Shown here piece after piece: positions 43,201 through 60,000 of a stretch of DNA of 64,000 bases. Position 1 is the first letter of the stretch. Each line of letters opens with the position of its first letter. The position numbers were made by a program, and so were the translations under genes. The DNA is from Ichthyophonus hoferi (lineage: Eukaryota > Opisthokonta > Ichthyosporea > Ichthyophonida > Ichthyophonidae). The stretch is from NCBI GenBank assembly GCA_002751075.1, contig NAOQ01000299.1, forward strand, positions 24,056 through 88,055, read 5' to 3'. The notes beneath the pieces are model-generated. The model worked only from the letters and a program-made list of their open reading frames with translations. It was not told the DNA's origin and made no database searches.

Positions 43201-46150
43201 TGTATTGTACTATATTATTATATATGTATTCTATAGGTATATAATATCTTCCATTGCTTATACAGAAATGTATATGTGTACAAAGTAATGTAAATTTATG
43301 TATTTAAACACAATATATGTATAGATGAGTATATTTATATGATTATAACCATATCTATCTACCTATATATATACTCTGTATATTATCTTATTATATACTA
43401 TATATATTAACACAAACCCTCTCTCTCCCTCTCTCCCCTATGTAGAGAGCAACCTGCAATTACAAGACTTGGCAATGCCCGCCAGTAAAGGATGAGATTC
43501 CTCCGGAATCTTGCAGTACGATTACCAGCTGCAAGCAATGTACAGAAAGCAACTGTACTTGGCAGTTGGGGGTGGACTCGTTCCAATGTACATCCAACTG
43601 TGATTATTCTGTATGTATTTATATGTATGTGTATAGTATAGTATATTATAGTATATAGAGGTGTAGTATAGTAACATATAACATATAGTATAGTTCAGTA
43701 TAGTATAAGTGTGTATGTATATATATAGGTATATGTATCTCCCTATCCATATTTCTCTATCTATACTGTAATTGGTCTATTTTGCATCTCCTTGCCTTAT
43801 ATAGACACTTAACATATCTTCATCTTAGATACTAACTCTCTGATCTCATGATTTTGGCTTAAAATCTATAGTTTATCTAATAGATATTATTATTTCATAA
43901 GCAAATTAATGGACATTAGTCAATATTTGGCCAATATTAGCCATTATACACATACATATAAACACATCTATACACATGCATACACATAAACACACACATA
44001 TATATTATCATACCTACTATCACACTAACATACTATCCATCAACACATACAGAGCCAGAAGGAGAATCAACCCTGTCTCCGTAACAGTGAAAATTGTCCA
44101 GTCACTACTTCTATTAAGACGCTTACAGTAGTTATTCCTGGAGTAACTACTGTTCCCATTGCCCCCTCCGTTATCGCCCAAGCCTCGTCTCTCCTGAGTG
44201 CATTATCCGCAGTTATACCTACCAAGTCATCTTTAAATGTGGTTATTCCAGGTGTAACTACAGTTTCTATGGCTCCGGCGTTCTCAAAGTTACCCGTTTC
44301 CACCCCCAGAACTACACGTACCATCATCAGAACTACACGTACCATCATCAGAACAACCCGTACCATCTTTGCAGGAGATGCGAAACCCACGCCTACTTTG
44401 AACAGTGCATGGTCGATGTTCGTTGTTCCTAGTGTTGCTTCTAGTTCGGCCTCGGATGTTTCCGCTTTTACCATGACTCCACTTAAATGCACTGCTGCAA
44501 CCAATTGTAATGCGTGTCTAGGTTTATATGGGTGCACATGGCAACCAGCAAGTATAGTTTTCAAATGTCTACCTTCTTGTCTGTTAAAGGTTTGTTCTTC
44601 AAATGATATTGTTTAATATTTTTCTGATCATCGTACCATATCACATCAATACAGGTTTACTGCACCAATGTTTTGGCTATAGTGAGGGTACCTTAAAAGG
44701 ATTATAGGGTCATTTTTGATAATCAACATCCTATATCTCTGTATACTATATACAAGTAGAATAGGTTGGTTTCATTGTTATTGTCATCATTATTGGTTTT
44801 GCGTTTTTATCAAACGAAAATAATATAATACAGGATATAATATAATATAACATAATACTATAGTATAATACTGGACTATATTACTATATAGCGTAATATT
44901 AGAATTTATACATACCATCTCACTTACCAGTTAACTTTATACTGTCAGGAATGTATCAATTAACTCATTGGGCATCTATAGCAATACAGATTATATCGTT
45001 TGGTTGTATATTAATAACAAAGATTTTATTAGAATTTGTTTACTGTTCGTTATTATCATCACTATCATTATAACAACATTAGATCTAGCAAAGTACTTCT
45101 GTAATACGTAGGAAACTATTCTCTAATCTGGCCCAATTATCCCTTACATTTCAATTATCTGTATATTTTCTTGACATTTCACTCCTACCTCATACAGAAC
45201 ACTTCCTGTTACAACAACGCTACTACTTGTAGGGGTGCCCCTACCTTCATCCGGGCTAGAATGCCTACAGATACAGATTACGCTAGAATGTGTAGTTTAG
45301 GCAAAGATTGCAAAACTTGTCTAATGGCTGGGTGTACATGGCATACAAGAATGAGCCAGTGTATGTGGAAATGTCCCTCTTCCAAGGTAGGTATTCGTTG
45401 GTTTATTATTTTTCCTCCTATAAGTGAATGACTTCATGGCAAATGTGTTTAACTTCTATTGGTTTTATTGGCTCTATTGGTTAGTAATCATGTAAAGCAA
45501 TTTCATAAGTGTGATCAACTATGTGTGGGTTTTGGATAAGTTATACGGTGTTCGGTTCGGCTTTACTGTTCTTCCTATGGCTATAATCATGGATGTTTGG
45601 TTGTCCTCAGTGTTCTGTTGTGTTATATAGTGGTTATCCGTGTCTTTAAATTTGTAAAAAAATTAAAGCTATAATACTAGCTATATATATTTTATCGGTT
45701 TTTAATGATGCGGAGCTTCATGTGAAGTGTATGCTTTTCCAAATGTACGTACATTCAATCAATTCTTGTATATATGTATAGTTTTAATCATTGAAATATC
45801 CTGCAACAACAGTCCATTTTAATCTTTAGCAATCATACTCCTATAGATAGTGACGATGTCAGTCTATATATATATACCGTATAATATTTTTGCATAAATC
45901 TGTTGACCTTATACAATTTCTTTACCAGGTGTTCTAGTTTTTAACCTCACTTTATATTATCTTCCCATCTTTCTATTTTTTCAATGAAATATATGTTAAG
46001 TAATTTTCAGTAAGCACTAGCAGTATTGGATAATATATTCTCTGTCTTCTTATCTCTTTTTATTGCTTGATATTAAAAATTAATCTAAATGTAAACCAAT
46101 CACACACCCAGGTTATATGTCAAAACGAGACATGTCCAGACCCTCGCTGA
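34219..46150 (+). CDS. Secreted NTR-like protein with ten PSI/plexin-like cysteine modules
   Basis: Fourteen coding exons: 34219-34421, 36076-36148, 36779-36951, 37411-37582, 38823-38993, 39903-40079, 40709-40882, 41689-41829, 42568-42741, 42924-43082, 43446-43610, 44053-44589, 45198-45386, 46112-46150. They total 2547 bases, 848 aa, all phases consistent. Residues 1-24 are a signal peptide. About 39-150 resemble an NTR/TIMP-like domain: C39, C49, YDLVIKGTI, VYVNDVFKG, IRVTTPLPNDPC, GSSHLLAL, NCCGPNIPWT. Residues 150-836 hold ten modules of the form C-x5/6-C-x2-C-x4/8-C-x-W-..-C-x3-C, often CTWQP, each followed in the next exon by C-x6-C (x4 in two). From exon 5 on all introns are phase 0. 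Exon 12 (595-773) carries a long Ser/Thr/Val linker. No membrane segment or GPI signal is seen, so secretion is likely. Function unknown; matrix, protease-inhibitor or adhesion roles are possible. Confidence 0.9.
40181..40264. repeat. Trinucleotide microsatellite (ACT then ATT)
   Basis: Runs of (TAC TAT)n grade into (TTA)n within intron 6 of the NTR/PSI gene. The long poly-Leu and poly-Tyr frames over it are artefacts. Confidence 0.95.
42451..42557 (+). repeat. Heptamer minisatellite TACCTTA abutting exon 9 acceptor
   Basis: About fourteen 7-bp units (TACCTTA with TACTCTA and TACCCTA variants) end some ten bases before the CAG acceptor of exon 9. The repeat is pyrimidine-rich on the sense strand and supplies most of the sequence upstream of the splice acceptor. 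Confidence 0.9.
42781..42847. repeat. Hexamer/trimer microsatellite AATAGT
   Basis: About nine units of AATAGT-like sequence with GTAGTC interruptions lie just inside intron 9 of the NTR/PSI gene. Frames rich in Ile/Val or Leu across it are not coding. Confidence 0.92.
44308..44370 (+). repeat. In-frame 21-bp tandem repeat in exon 12
   Basis: Three head-to-tail 21-bp units starting AGAACTACACGTACC encode RTTRTII, RTTRTII and RTTRTIF. The first two units are identical in DNA; the third has a few changes. The repeat sits in the Ser/Thr/Val-rich linker, which also has two copies of VVIPGVTTV. Recent slippage expansion is likely. Confidence 0.95.
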
Positions 46151-46365
46151 TTGATGGCACCCAAATAGAGTGTGTTATAGCGTATCCTAATACAGTTATA
46201 TGCATTAGATTGAACCTGAACAATATATGATAGTAATTGTTTATTTATCTTGCTACTTGGGCTGTGATTAAATACAGGATACAGTGATGTACCTAACAGT
46301 ACGGGGTACTATTTAAGTAGCAGATTGTTTTTTAAAGCCGACCTGGTTGAGACAGGTTGCCATTC

Positions 46366-46371
46366 AATAAA
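46366..46371 (+). terminator. Probable polyadenylation signal of NTR/PSI gene
   Basis: AATAAA lies about 215 bases past the TGA stop and is followed by a GT-containing stretch (CATTGTGATTCTT). Confidence 0.45.
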
Positions 46372-47702
46372 CATTGTGATTCTTATATCAACTGTATAGC
46401 TATGAATGCCAAAGTGTAGACACCTATCTCTTATTATACTACTACTAAGAATACCAATATCTGCTTAGGTGCCAGTTGGACCTTGCACATGAAGAAATAG
46501 AATATGAAATTGTTTGTTTGTTGTCCTAGCTTAAACTCTGGCTACCACTTTGGATCGGCTGAATAATCATTATCACTTTGTGTCCAATATAGTTAAATCA
46601 ACAACGTGGGTGAAAAACGTTCTAGTATAAATCAATTAATTACTTGTTCATGGGCTGTAGTTATTATCGCAAATATTAGCAATCACATACCGATTGTTAA
46701 TACATAAATATCACCTATTATGTAACATTTCTTCCAGTTTTGCCATGCTGCTATATAATATTTGACTAATACAAAGCTTACGGGAATTATTATTGTCATT
46801 CTATATAACTATATTTGATAATACCGAATACAGGCCACCTAATGGAATACTAAAGCTATGAAGCGACGGACATATTTTGCTCAGACGTTAAAGATCACGG
46901 TGTAGGAATCCAATAAAGATAGAATTACAAATAAATAGGGCAGGTTCTGAAAATGAGTCGAAGAAATCCATGGAAATGGCCCAAGCCCTGGAGAAAGCAT
47001 ATACAAGAGGCCGGGAGATTCTATTAAACACTGTGATGTATAAATTGTATCAGGGTGATTGTAGCTGCCATATATCTGTTTAATGAGTTGAATGGTAGGT
47101 CCTTCTGAACAAAACTGTGAGGATTGTAAGGTAGGGGAGTGCGTAAAAGTGTACTAATCTCCCTATACCCTAAGGCCAAACCTTTGCAATCAAAGTCCAG
47201 AGGATTTCAAAGTGTTCCGATTTTTCTGGAATACTACGTTGAACCGCAGGGTAACGAGCTCTGCTCCTCTTCTCCGAATGGATAGTCCTACACTATAAAT
47301 GAGGGTTGCTGGTTAGTATCCTGTTGTACCTCTGCAGTTATCTGAGTTCGGGGGGGATTACTCGTGGGTTTTTGCTAAGTCCGAGGATATCCCTGAGTAT
47401 ATTTGCATTACGGTGGACGGAAAGAACTTTGAAACTGCGCCATTCAGCAACAGAAGTTATATTTATATTGACCATTGTAGATATATATTTTTAGGTATTC
47501 AATTATGAATAATTGAGTGATATATGTTTATGTTTAAGTATTCAGAAACATTCACTGCACATGATCTTCAATAATAAGCCTAATATCAATTGAGATTAAT
47601 CTTATTCACGCAGATCGTATATGCATGACGTCACTGCAGTAGCCTAAGACTCCATGTACGCTATAAGTATATATATCATCATGATCATGTATAATTGCTT
47701 TT

Positions 47703-47956
47703 GAAGATGTATCAACAGGAATAGAATAGAATACATTGTAGCACATATAGCCACCCTTGCACTTTCTTTTATCTACCTGACCACAACAAGTAATGACCGG
47801 TGTTGAACAAAATAACTAATCAAGAGATAAAGGAAACTGAGATTGAAGACATACGAATTATGCTAGTAAATTATTGGAAAATGTGCCTAGTTTAAATGAC
47901 ATGCCAAAATCGGACTGATCGAACCTTTCAGACTTGTCGAAAATCCTGATAATATC
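47703..47956 (+). repeat. Dispersed repeat R1, copy 2
   Basis: Aligned end to end and in the same orientation with 104-360, with scattered substitutions and few indels. Blocks such as ATACATTGTAGCACATA and GGTGTTGAACA are shared. Confidence 0.75.
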
Positions 47957-48583
47957 CTGACCAGTTAATGAACTGGCAGTGGCACCAATTATACAATAGC
48001 ATCAATTCTTAGTTAAGTATAGCATTTAAATCGGCTAGTACTTATTTTAAAAACCCTTTACTCAATCAAATAGTGGATCATGCTGAGCGTGCATAATATC
48101 ATGCCTAATATCATGTTGGTATCTTACATGAATTTTAATACATATGGCTGGATTACTAATTTTTTTGCCTAGTTCAACTTAAATGCAAAAATAATTTTAA
48201 AAATATGTAATATGCTAATAGATTAAATTGATTAAGAGCTACCAATTGTTTTAAAATGGAATGACACAGACCACAGGGTTATGTCTAATACTCAATAGAT
48301 GTCTTTTTTAGTTTAAATTATAAATATATTACTAATTCTTTATAACATGAGCTTTTAGAAAAAAAAATTGGAAACTTAAATAAAATAATTATAGCCATTT
48401 AAATTTGAATTTCTTTTCAATTCAATCCCCAAAAGGTTTGAATTGGTTTAATAGTGATGACTTCCTTGTGATGTAGATGCTCAAACCCAGGACTAATCAA
48501 TAACAAATAATATAACATAACATAGAATAATATATATATTATAAAAAAAACCTTTCTACATCCACACAAATTATTATTATATA

Positions 48584-48702
48584 TTAACTTATCAACTTTA
48601 TTGGTAATATTATTATCATTAAAAACAGAATATATCAGCACATAACTTATAACTACTGAATATGGACCCGAATCAATCTGGGGCATTACAAAACATATTG
48701 TA
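48584..48702 (+). repeat. Dispersed repeat R4, copy 1
   Basis: Shares AACTT-TCAACTTTA, GGTAATATTxTT, CAGCACAT and CATTACAAAACATATTGTA with 59321-59447 in the same order and orientation. A TTTATT inside (48597-48602) could act as AATAAA for the minus-strand OTC gene. Confidence 0.65.
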
Positions 48703-48920
48703 TAATATAATAAAATATTATAGTATACCAAAAGGCAAAAGGTATAAGAATAACTTGACTATATTTCCCCTTAGCTATTATTATAGGCATCTATTATAGA
48801 ACACTTATGTATGACAGGGTGTATAATACATATGATATGATATACTTTTGGCATCACTATAATATCACCAATTCTCACTAGAAACATTTCTAATTAACTA
48901 CCCGAATACTTTATATATAT

Positions 48921-55323
<6,403 letters not shown>

Positions 55324-56459
55324 ATTTGCTTTTGTGTTCTGCTGGGATATTGGAGGTCAATATGTGTTGGAGTATGTGCAATCTGCTACATTAATTTCTT
55401 ATGCATTTATTTGTATTAGAATATAGCATATATTATAGTATATTTATTAACTATTATTTATAAAATAGTAGAAAATATCTATCAAACCTACATAGTAATG
55501 ATTCGGATTTGAATTAATTCGTATATAACATATTATATTAGGTATATATTTCGATCCAAATTTAGCCTCACCGCATGTGTTTATAATTGTATAAATTACC
55601 CACGCTGTGATTGAGGCAAGGATTCTGGCTCTCTTTACACTGTAGTCTGCCACATGACTTTCAATATTGCCCGAGTAACGACTTAAAATAAAGACAGGGC
55701 ATATTTACCTTATATTTTTACCGTTTCAACAATAAGACCCAGTGGTTCTGTTTTTTTTTTCAAAGCACTCAAGCAGAGTCCAATCTTACTGAAATACAAA
55801 TATTTGTTTGTTCTTTATTTATAATCAAGGCACATTATGTTGTTGATAGATTTAATCTTATCTGTGACAAACTATGTTTGCGATCACGGCCAAAAGATCA
55901 CCTGATATTGTATATTCAGGTCAAATTGTTATCCGATTAGCCATGGACCAAAATTTAATATGGCTATAAAGTTAAAAGGGAATTCTACTCTAGTATAGTA
56001 GGGGTGGAAATATCATAGCATATAGCATAATAAGAATTGAAATAAATAAAATGAAATATATCATGATTGCAATTAAGTAGACCAAATAAGATTCAAGAAA
56101 TTTATTTCATACAAGTGAGTACGCTTTGACCTTATGAATCACTCAACTGCAGACGATTCATTGATTTGGGTCAGATTCAGGCTCCAATAAGTATGCCTAC
56201 CTATTAATTTGGTCAGTTGTAGAAAGGTTATTCTATAACAATATATATATGAATAATAGCTGTATACTACGCTAGGGTACTAAGTAAATTATGGTCCAGA
56301 GTCATATGGAGCTTGGGAAACCTGGAATCACAGGATGTAAGTGGGGCTCATAGTGAATAATGTAATAGCTTGTGATCACAATTCCCAATTAGAAATAATG
56401 ATAGCACTTTGAATGTGGTACAGGAAGTGTACCATGCGGGTAAATTCTAATATGCATCA

Positions 56460-56640
56460 TTTGAATACATATACAAAAATATTTTAGCCTTCTTGAAGTT
56501 TGCAAGGGACATTGTTTTAGGCAGACAATCTGCAACCATTAACTCTGCTGGGCAAGGAGTGACTTCAACAGCAGTGAGGTCCTTGACATGACAATGTAGT
56601 CACTCTTTGTAGTTGAGCAGGCTGTGATCAATTGCTTCTT
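56460..56640 (-). mobile_element. Ty1/copia-like retrotransposon fossil (RNase H end)
   Basis: On the minus strand a peptide segment reads HVKDL, then TPCPAELMVADCLPKTM, then a Phe and Lys-rich end. This resembles the C-terminal tail of copia RNase H, where a conserved (M/V)ADxxTKxL precedes the end of pol. Only this tail is recognisable, and the element is broken and old. The assignment rests on motif resemblance alone. Confidence 0.4.
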
Positions 56641-56890
56641 GGAAAATCAATTGAATGGTCTTCTGGCTAAGAAGATAAGGTAGCCACTTGTGCTGTGGGC
56701 TGATCATAGATTGGCAGCAAAGCATTCAAAAGAGGATATATTCAGACACTTTTTCTTTCCTGCAAGAAAAGGAAAAGCAATGCATAGCCTGATCTTGCCT
56801 CTCACACGTGCGGCAATCGGTGGTAGATGATTCGACTCCTAAAGAGCCCATCTTACCAGAGCATCATTGGCTGCTTATTAAGTACTGAGG

Positions 56891-56985
56891 CCCACTAGAA
56901 TTATCTGATCTTATCCGATGATCTAATATTATTGTTTCCTTATTTGTATAGCATTATAAGGAATTTCCTCATTAATTTAAGTAAT
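56891..56985 (+). repeat. Dispersed repeat R2 fragment, copy 3
   Basis: CCCACTAGAATTATCTG.. aligns over about 95 bases with the first part of 29385-29625. It lies beside the copia-like relic, compatible with an LTR origin for the R2 family. Confidence 0.5.
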
Positions 56986-57580
56986 CGCCAGATCTACGCG
57001 AGCCGATATCCAACAAAGGATCTCTCGGAGATGTGCATGACTGAGGTACGGATCGGATAAAAAACGGTGCAATAAATTGTAATTGTAAACGAATAGGCTG
57101 ACATTATCCCTGCTCATCTGATTAGTGAATAGAGAAGCCAATAAATATATAGGGATATCATAATGCCTGTTAGCAAAGCCATAAGCAGATGTCAAGTTAC
57201 CAATAATGTAATGCTACTAGAATAAATAAACTGGAATGTTCTGTTCATAATAAAACTGCGTTGCTTTATATTTTTATATTTGTTTTAGAGTTAATAATAA
57301 ATAATCATATTTGTTCAAAGTTGTTATATTTGTATGTGTTTAGAGTTTTAGCGCTGTATAAGAAAACAAAAGAAAAGAGAATATAAAACCGTCTAAAACT
57401 AGTATATAGTTTGTGTAGAAAACGTATAGGAAAATTATATTATTTGTGTTTATTGTTAGTTTTTTCTGCCCCTTTTATCCTTCTGCAGCATGAGTTGATC
57501 ACAGATGACAACTATAGATTGGTTCATCAATGTTAATGGGACTGATCGTAAGACATACAGTTTACAGAAGACCTCTGAGA

Positions 57581-57650
57581 GCCACTAAAATTATCTTATC
57601 TGTTATTGTATCCTAATTTTATTGGCTGTATAACTAATTATTGGAGAGGC
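57581..57650 (+). repeat. Dispersed repeat R2 fragment, copy 4
   Basis: GCCACTAAAATTATCTTATC.. matches the starts of copies 2 and 3. It is followed by a less AT-rich stretch (to about 57760) that may be the rest of an LTR. Confidence 0.4.
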
Positions 57651-58573
57651 AGATCAACTCCACAAAAGCGCTCAGCCTCTCTCCTTTGTGTATACAGAAC
57701 AGTGAGAGAACACTCAAACAATTTCATTGAGTATGGGTGCTCGTATTCTATGGAATTGACCAATAAATGTATTTATTGAAGGATAAGACTCTATGACTCA
57801 TTACACGGAAAGAACAGTATAGGTTTTTTTTCTTGCACTTACGAACCAAAGGATGGCCTTAGATGGAAATGTTCTCTCTCACCCTCCATACTAGAAGAAA
57901 AACTATTCATTTAAATCATTTTTTCGGTCATTACTAATGAACTGAGTAGGCGTTCCATATTTCTCCGCCAATTAACTCTTGCTCAACAATAGCACAGGTT
58001 CAAGATTTGAATTTTTAGGCCTCTTCCCTGTGCATAAGGAAACGATTATCCTACGCACCACATACATTCATTTTTTCCCTTGTACTTACTCCACAATCTT
58101 AAGATGTACTATTTTTTGGATCTAATTGATCTCCTTCGCGAGCCAATCGATATCCTAATATCAAGGTTAACTATCTATTTATAGGTATTGTACCGCTAAT
58201 GAAATTTATGATCCGCATTTCCAATCAAATAACGCAGTACAAGGTTGGTGACTCACTAAATCACTAAATCACTTAATCGTGAAATTGAATAGTTCCAAAT
58301 ATTAGCGTAGTATTGCAACATTAATAAATATATGAAAAAGAACAAAAAAGGTGTATTTTCGTACAAGACATCTTGAAATATGCAACTTAATGCTGGTAGT
58401 AGCTGTAATACTTCACCATATTTAATCACTATCTTACCATTTTTCCATTGGATAATTAATATGATATTAGCTGCCCGTGTTTATAGTACGCTATTGCCTG
58501 CTATCGCAGGATTAATCATAACATTGTCATATTCTCTCATATCAAACCACCCATGCTTATGGTATGATATTAC

Positions 58574-58741
58574 CTGACACACGTTTGGAACCAACAGTAT
58601 CAACGGATATGGATACCCTGTTGGTATCTACAGTACCTGTGGTAATAGGGATATGTATAGGTTGTGGATGACAATACGCTAATACTTGCTGATCTTTACG
58701 CTTTTTCTCTTTAACTTTTCTCATGTGTCTGGTCATAGCCT
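58574..58741 (-). CDS. Orphan putative internal exon, unrecognised
   Basis: 168 bases are bounded on the minus strand by an acceptor (CATTAAAG) and a donor (CAG followed by GTAATA). The frame is open throughout (55 codons plus split ends). The peptide starts AMTRHMRKVKEKKRKDQQV, a basic, probably helical stretch, followed by a Pro/Ile-rich part and a Ser/Val/Thr-rich end. Codon usage and composition look more coding-like than the flanks. It ends in phase 1. It could be an upstream exon of the OTC gene: a phase-compatible acceptor exists just before the OTC ATG. But it does not look like a mitochondrial leader. It could also be an exon of an unrelated gene or a relic. Confidence 0.3.
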
Positions 58742-59320
58742 CTTTAATGAAAACTAGTTATTTTTAATCTCTTATCAAGTATCTGTTGGTTACATTTGGC
58801 TTAGTTCTGTTTTGATATTTCTGGTGGGTTAACCCAGTGGTTGGTGTTTTCTAATCATGTGGGTGTTAAGAGCTGTATAAAACACTGGCCTCGTTAATGT
58901 TCTTTTGTAGTTAAACAACTGGAATAACCAAGAGTTTTTACTGAGTATGTCCAAGCTTATATTGTACTGTACACTATTCTGTGCTCCTAATTTATTCAGC
59001 TTTAACATTATATTCAGTATAATGATGCAGTAATGCCTTATACTTCTGCCAATAAAGTTGTTTAAAATAAAGCCCTTAAGATATCACACTACCTGTTAAC
59101 TTAGTAATATGTAGAAACTCTAATGCTATAATATATATCTATATAAACAAATTACTTTGTATGATATGCTTAATGTTATGCATAAGTTATTATTCCTTTT
59201 GGGGTTGGCACTTCAGAGTCATTGGAATACTGTAATTTATTAGATCACTTGACGTTATCAGTAACTTGTAGGGAACAACGTAATTGCTTACAATTATAAT
59301 TTCTAATCAAAACTTGATTT

Positions 59321-59447
59321 TAACATAACTTGATAACTTTACCAGTAATATTGTTTTCAGTAGAAGCAGAGCATCTCAGCACATCATTATATTATTGATA
59401 GATGAATGGACCTGAATCAATTAGGGACATTACAAAACATATTGTAC
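59321..59447 (+). repeat. Dispersed repeat R4, copy 2
   Basis: Partner of 48584-48702: TAACTTGATAACTTTAC, GTAATATTGTTTTC, CAGCACATCAT and CATTACAAAACATATTGTA occur in the same order. Confidence 0.65.
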
Positions 59448-59729
59448 ATAGAAAGCTCTGTTATACAGAGTTTGAACACTTGACCTTTCATTCATTACAA
59501 GTACAAAAGAAGACTAATTAGTTCTGCTAGTATTCTTAATGATTCTAAAGATAGTAACAATTAAAGATAACAAGAACTACCTAATAAAGAAAAAGAAACA
59601 GTACATGCCTGACCAAAAGAGTAGTTAACATTCTTACTTCAATAATATTTCAACCTTAGTCAATGGATTATTTCCCAGAAATATATAAAAATCGGAAATA
59701 AATATTCCAATATATTTATCCAGACCGAG

Positions 59730-60000
59730 CCTTCATTCCAGATCAGGTCAAAATCTTCAATGAAGAAAACGATTCTTTCTTCATAGATTCTTCCAAGTTC
59801 AAGAGAATGCGTACACATTTAGATCAAGAAATATTACAATCATCAACTTCCAAACTACGGACACCAATCTAGAGATAGGAGATATTCACACTACCTTAGA
59901 CAAAGACTTGATTTTTGAATATACTCACAGGCCAAAAATAAATAGTCAATTTCAAATCATAATAGAAAGGCAATAGGTACATGCATAAAGTTCTAATTGA
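59730..60000 (+). other. Coding-like fragment, unrecognised
   Basis: This stretch has protein-like composition (for example an open segment containing FIPDQVKIFNEEN), unlike its AT-rich flanks. No family is recognised. It is probably a fossil of a mobile element and not a working gene. Confidence 0.25.

Larger units (their letters stand above)
37411..45386 (+). repeat. Exon-per-module array of PSI-like repeats
   Basis: Ten successive coding exons (4-13 of the secreted NTR-like gene) each encode one cysteine module of 47-63 aa, except exon 12, which is expanded to 179 aa. Nine of the ten start with a hydrophilic triplet then C-[YLFN]-x(3,5)-C. All close with a C-x3-C motif a few residues before the donor. 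This is the pattern expected from repeated duplication of a symmetrical phase 0-0 exon. Confidence 0.88.
46151..48920. other. Intergenic between two convergent genes
   Basis: The NTR/PSI gene (plus) and the OTC gene (minus) converge here. The segment 46860-47480 is noticeably less AT-rich, with degenerate frames I cannot assign. It may be an old mobile element. Repeats R1 (47703-47956) and R4 (48584-48702) lie in the right half. Confidence 0.5.

Noticed and set aside
44067-44564. 165-codon minus-strand frame
   Set aside because: It is the antisense shadow of exon 12 of the NTR/PSI gene, whose plus frame has conserved cysteines and flanking splice sites.
55447-55653. Frame upstream of OTC as a possible targeting leader
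   Set aside because: It starts at GTG, not ATG, and no donor links it in phase to the OTC start.
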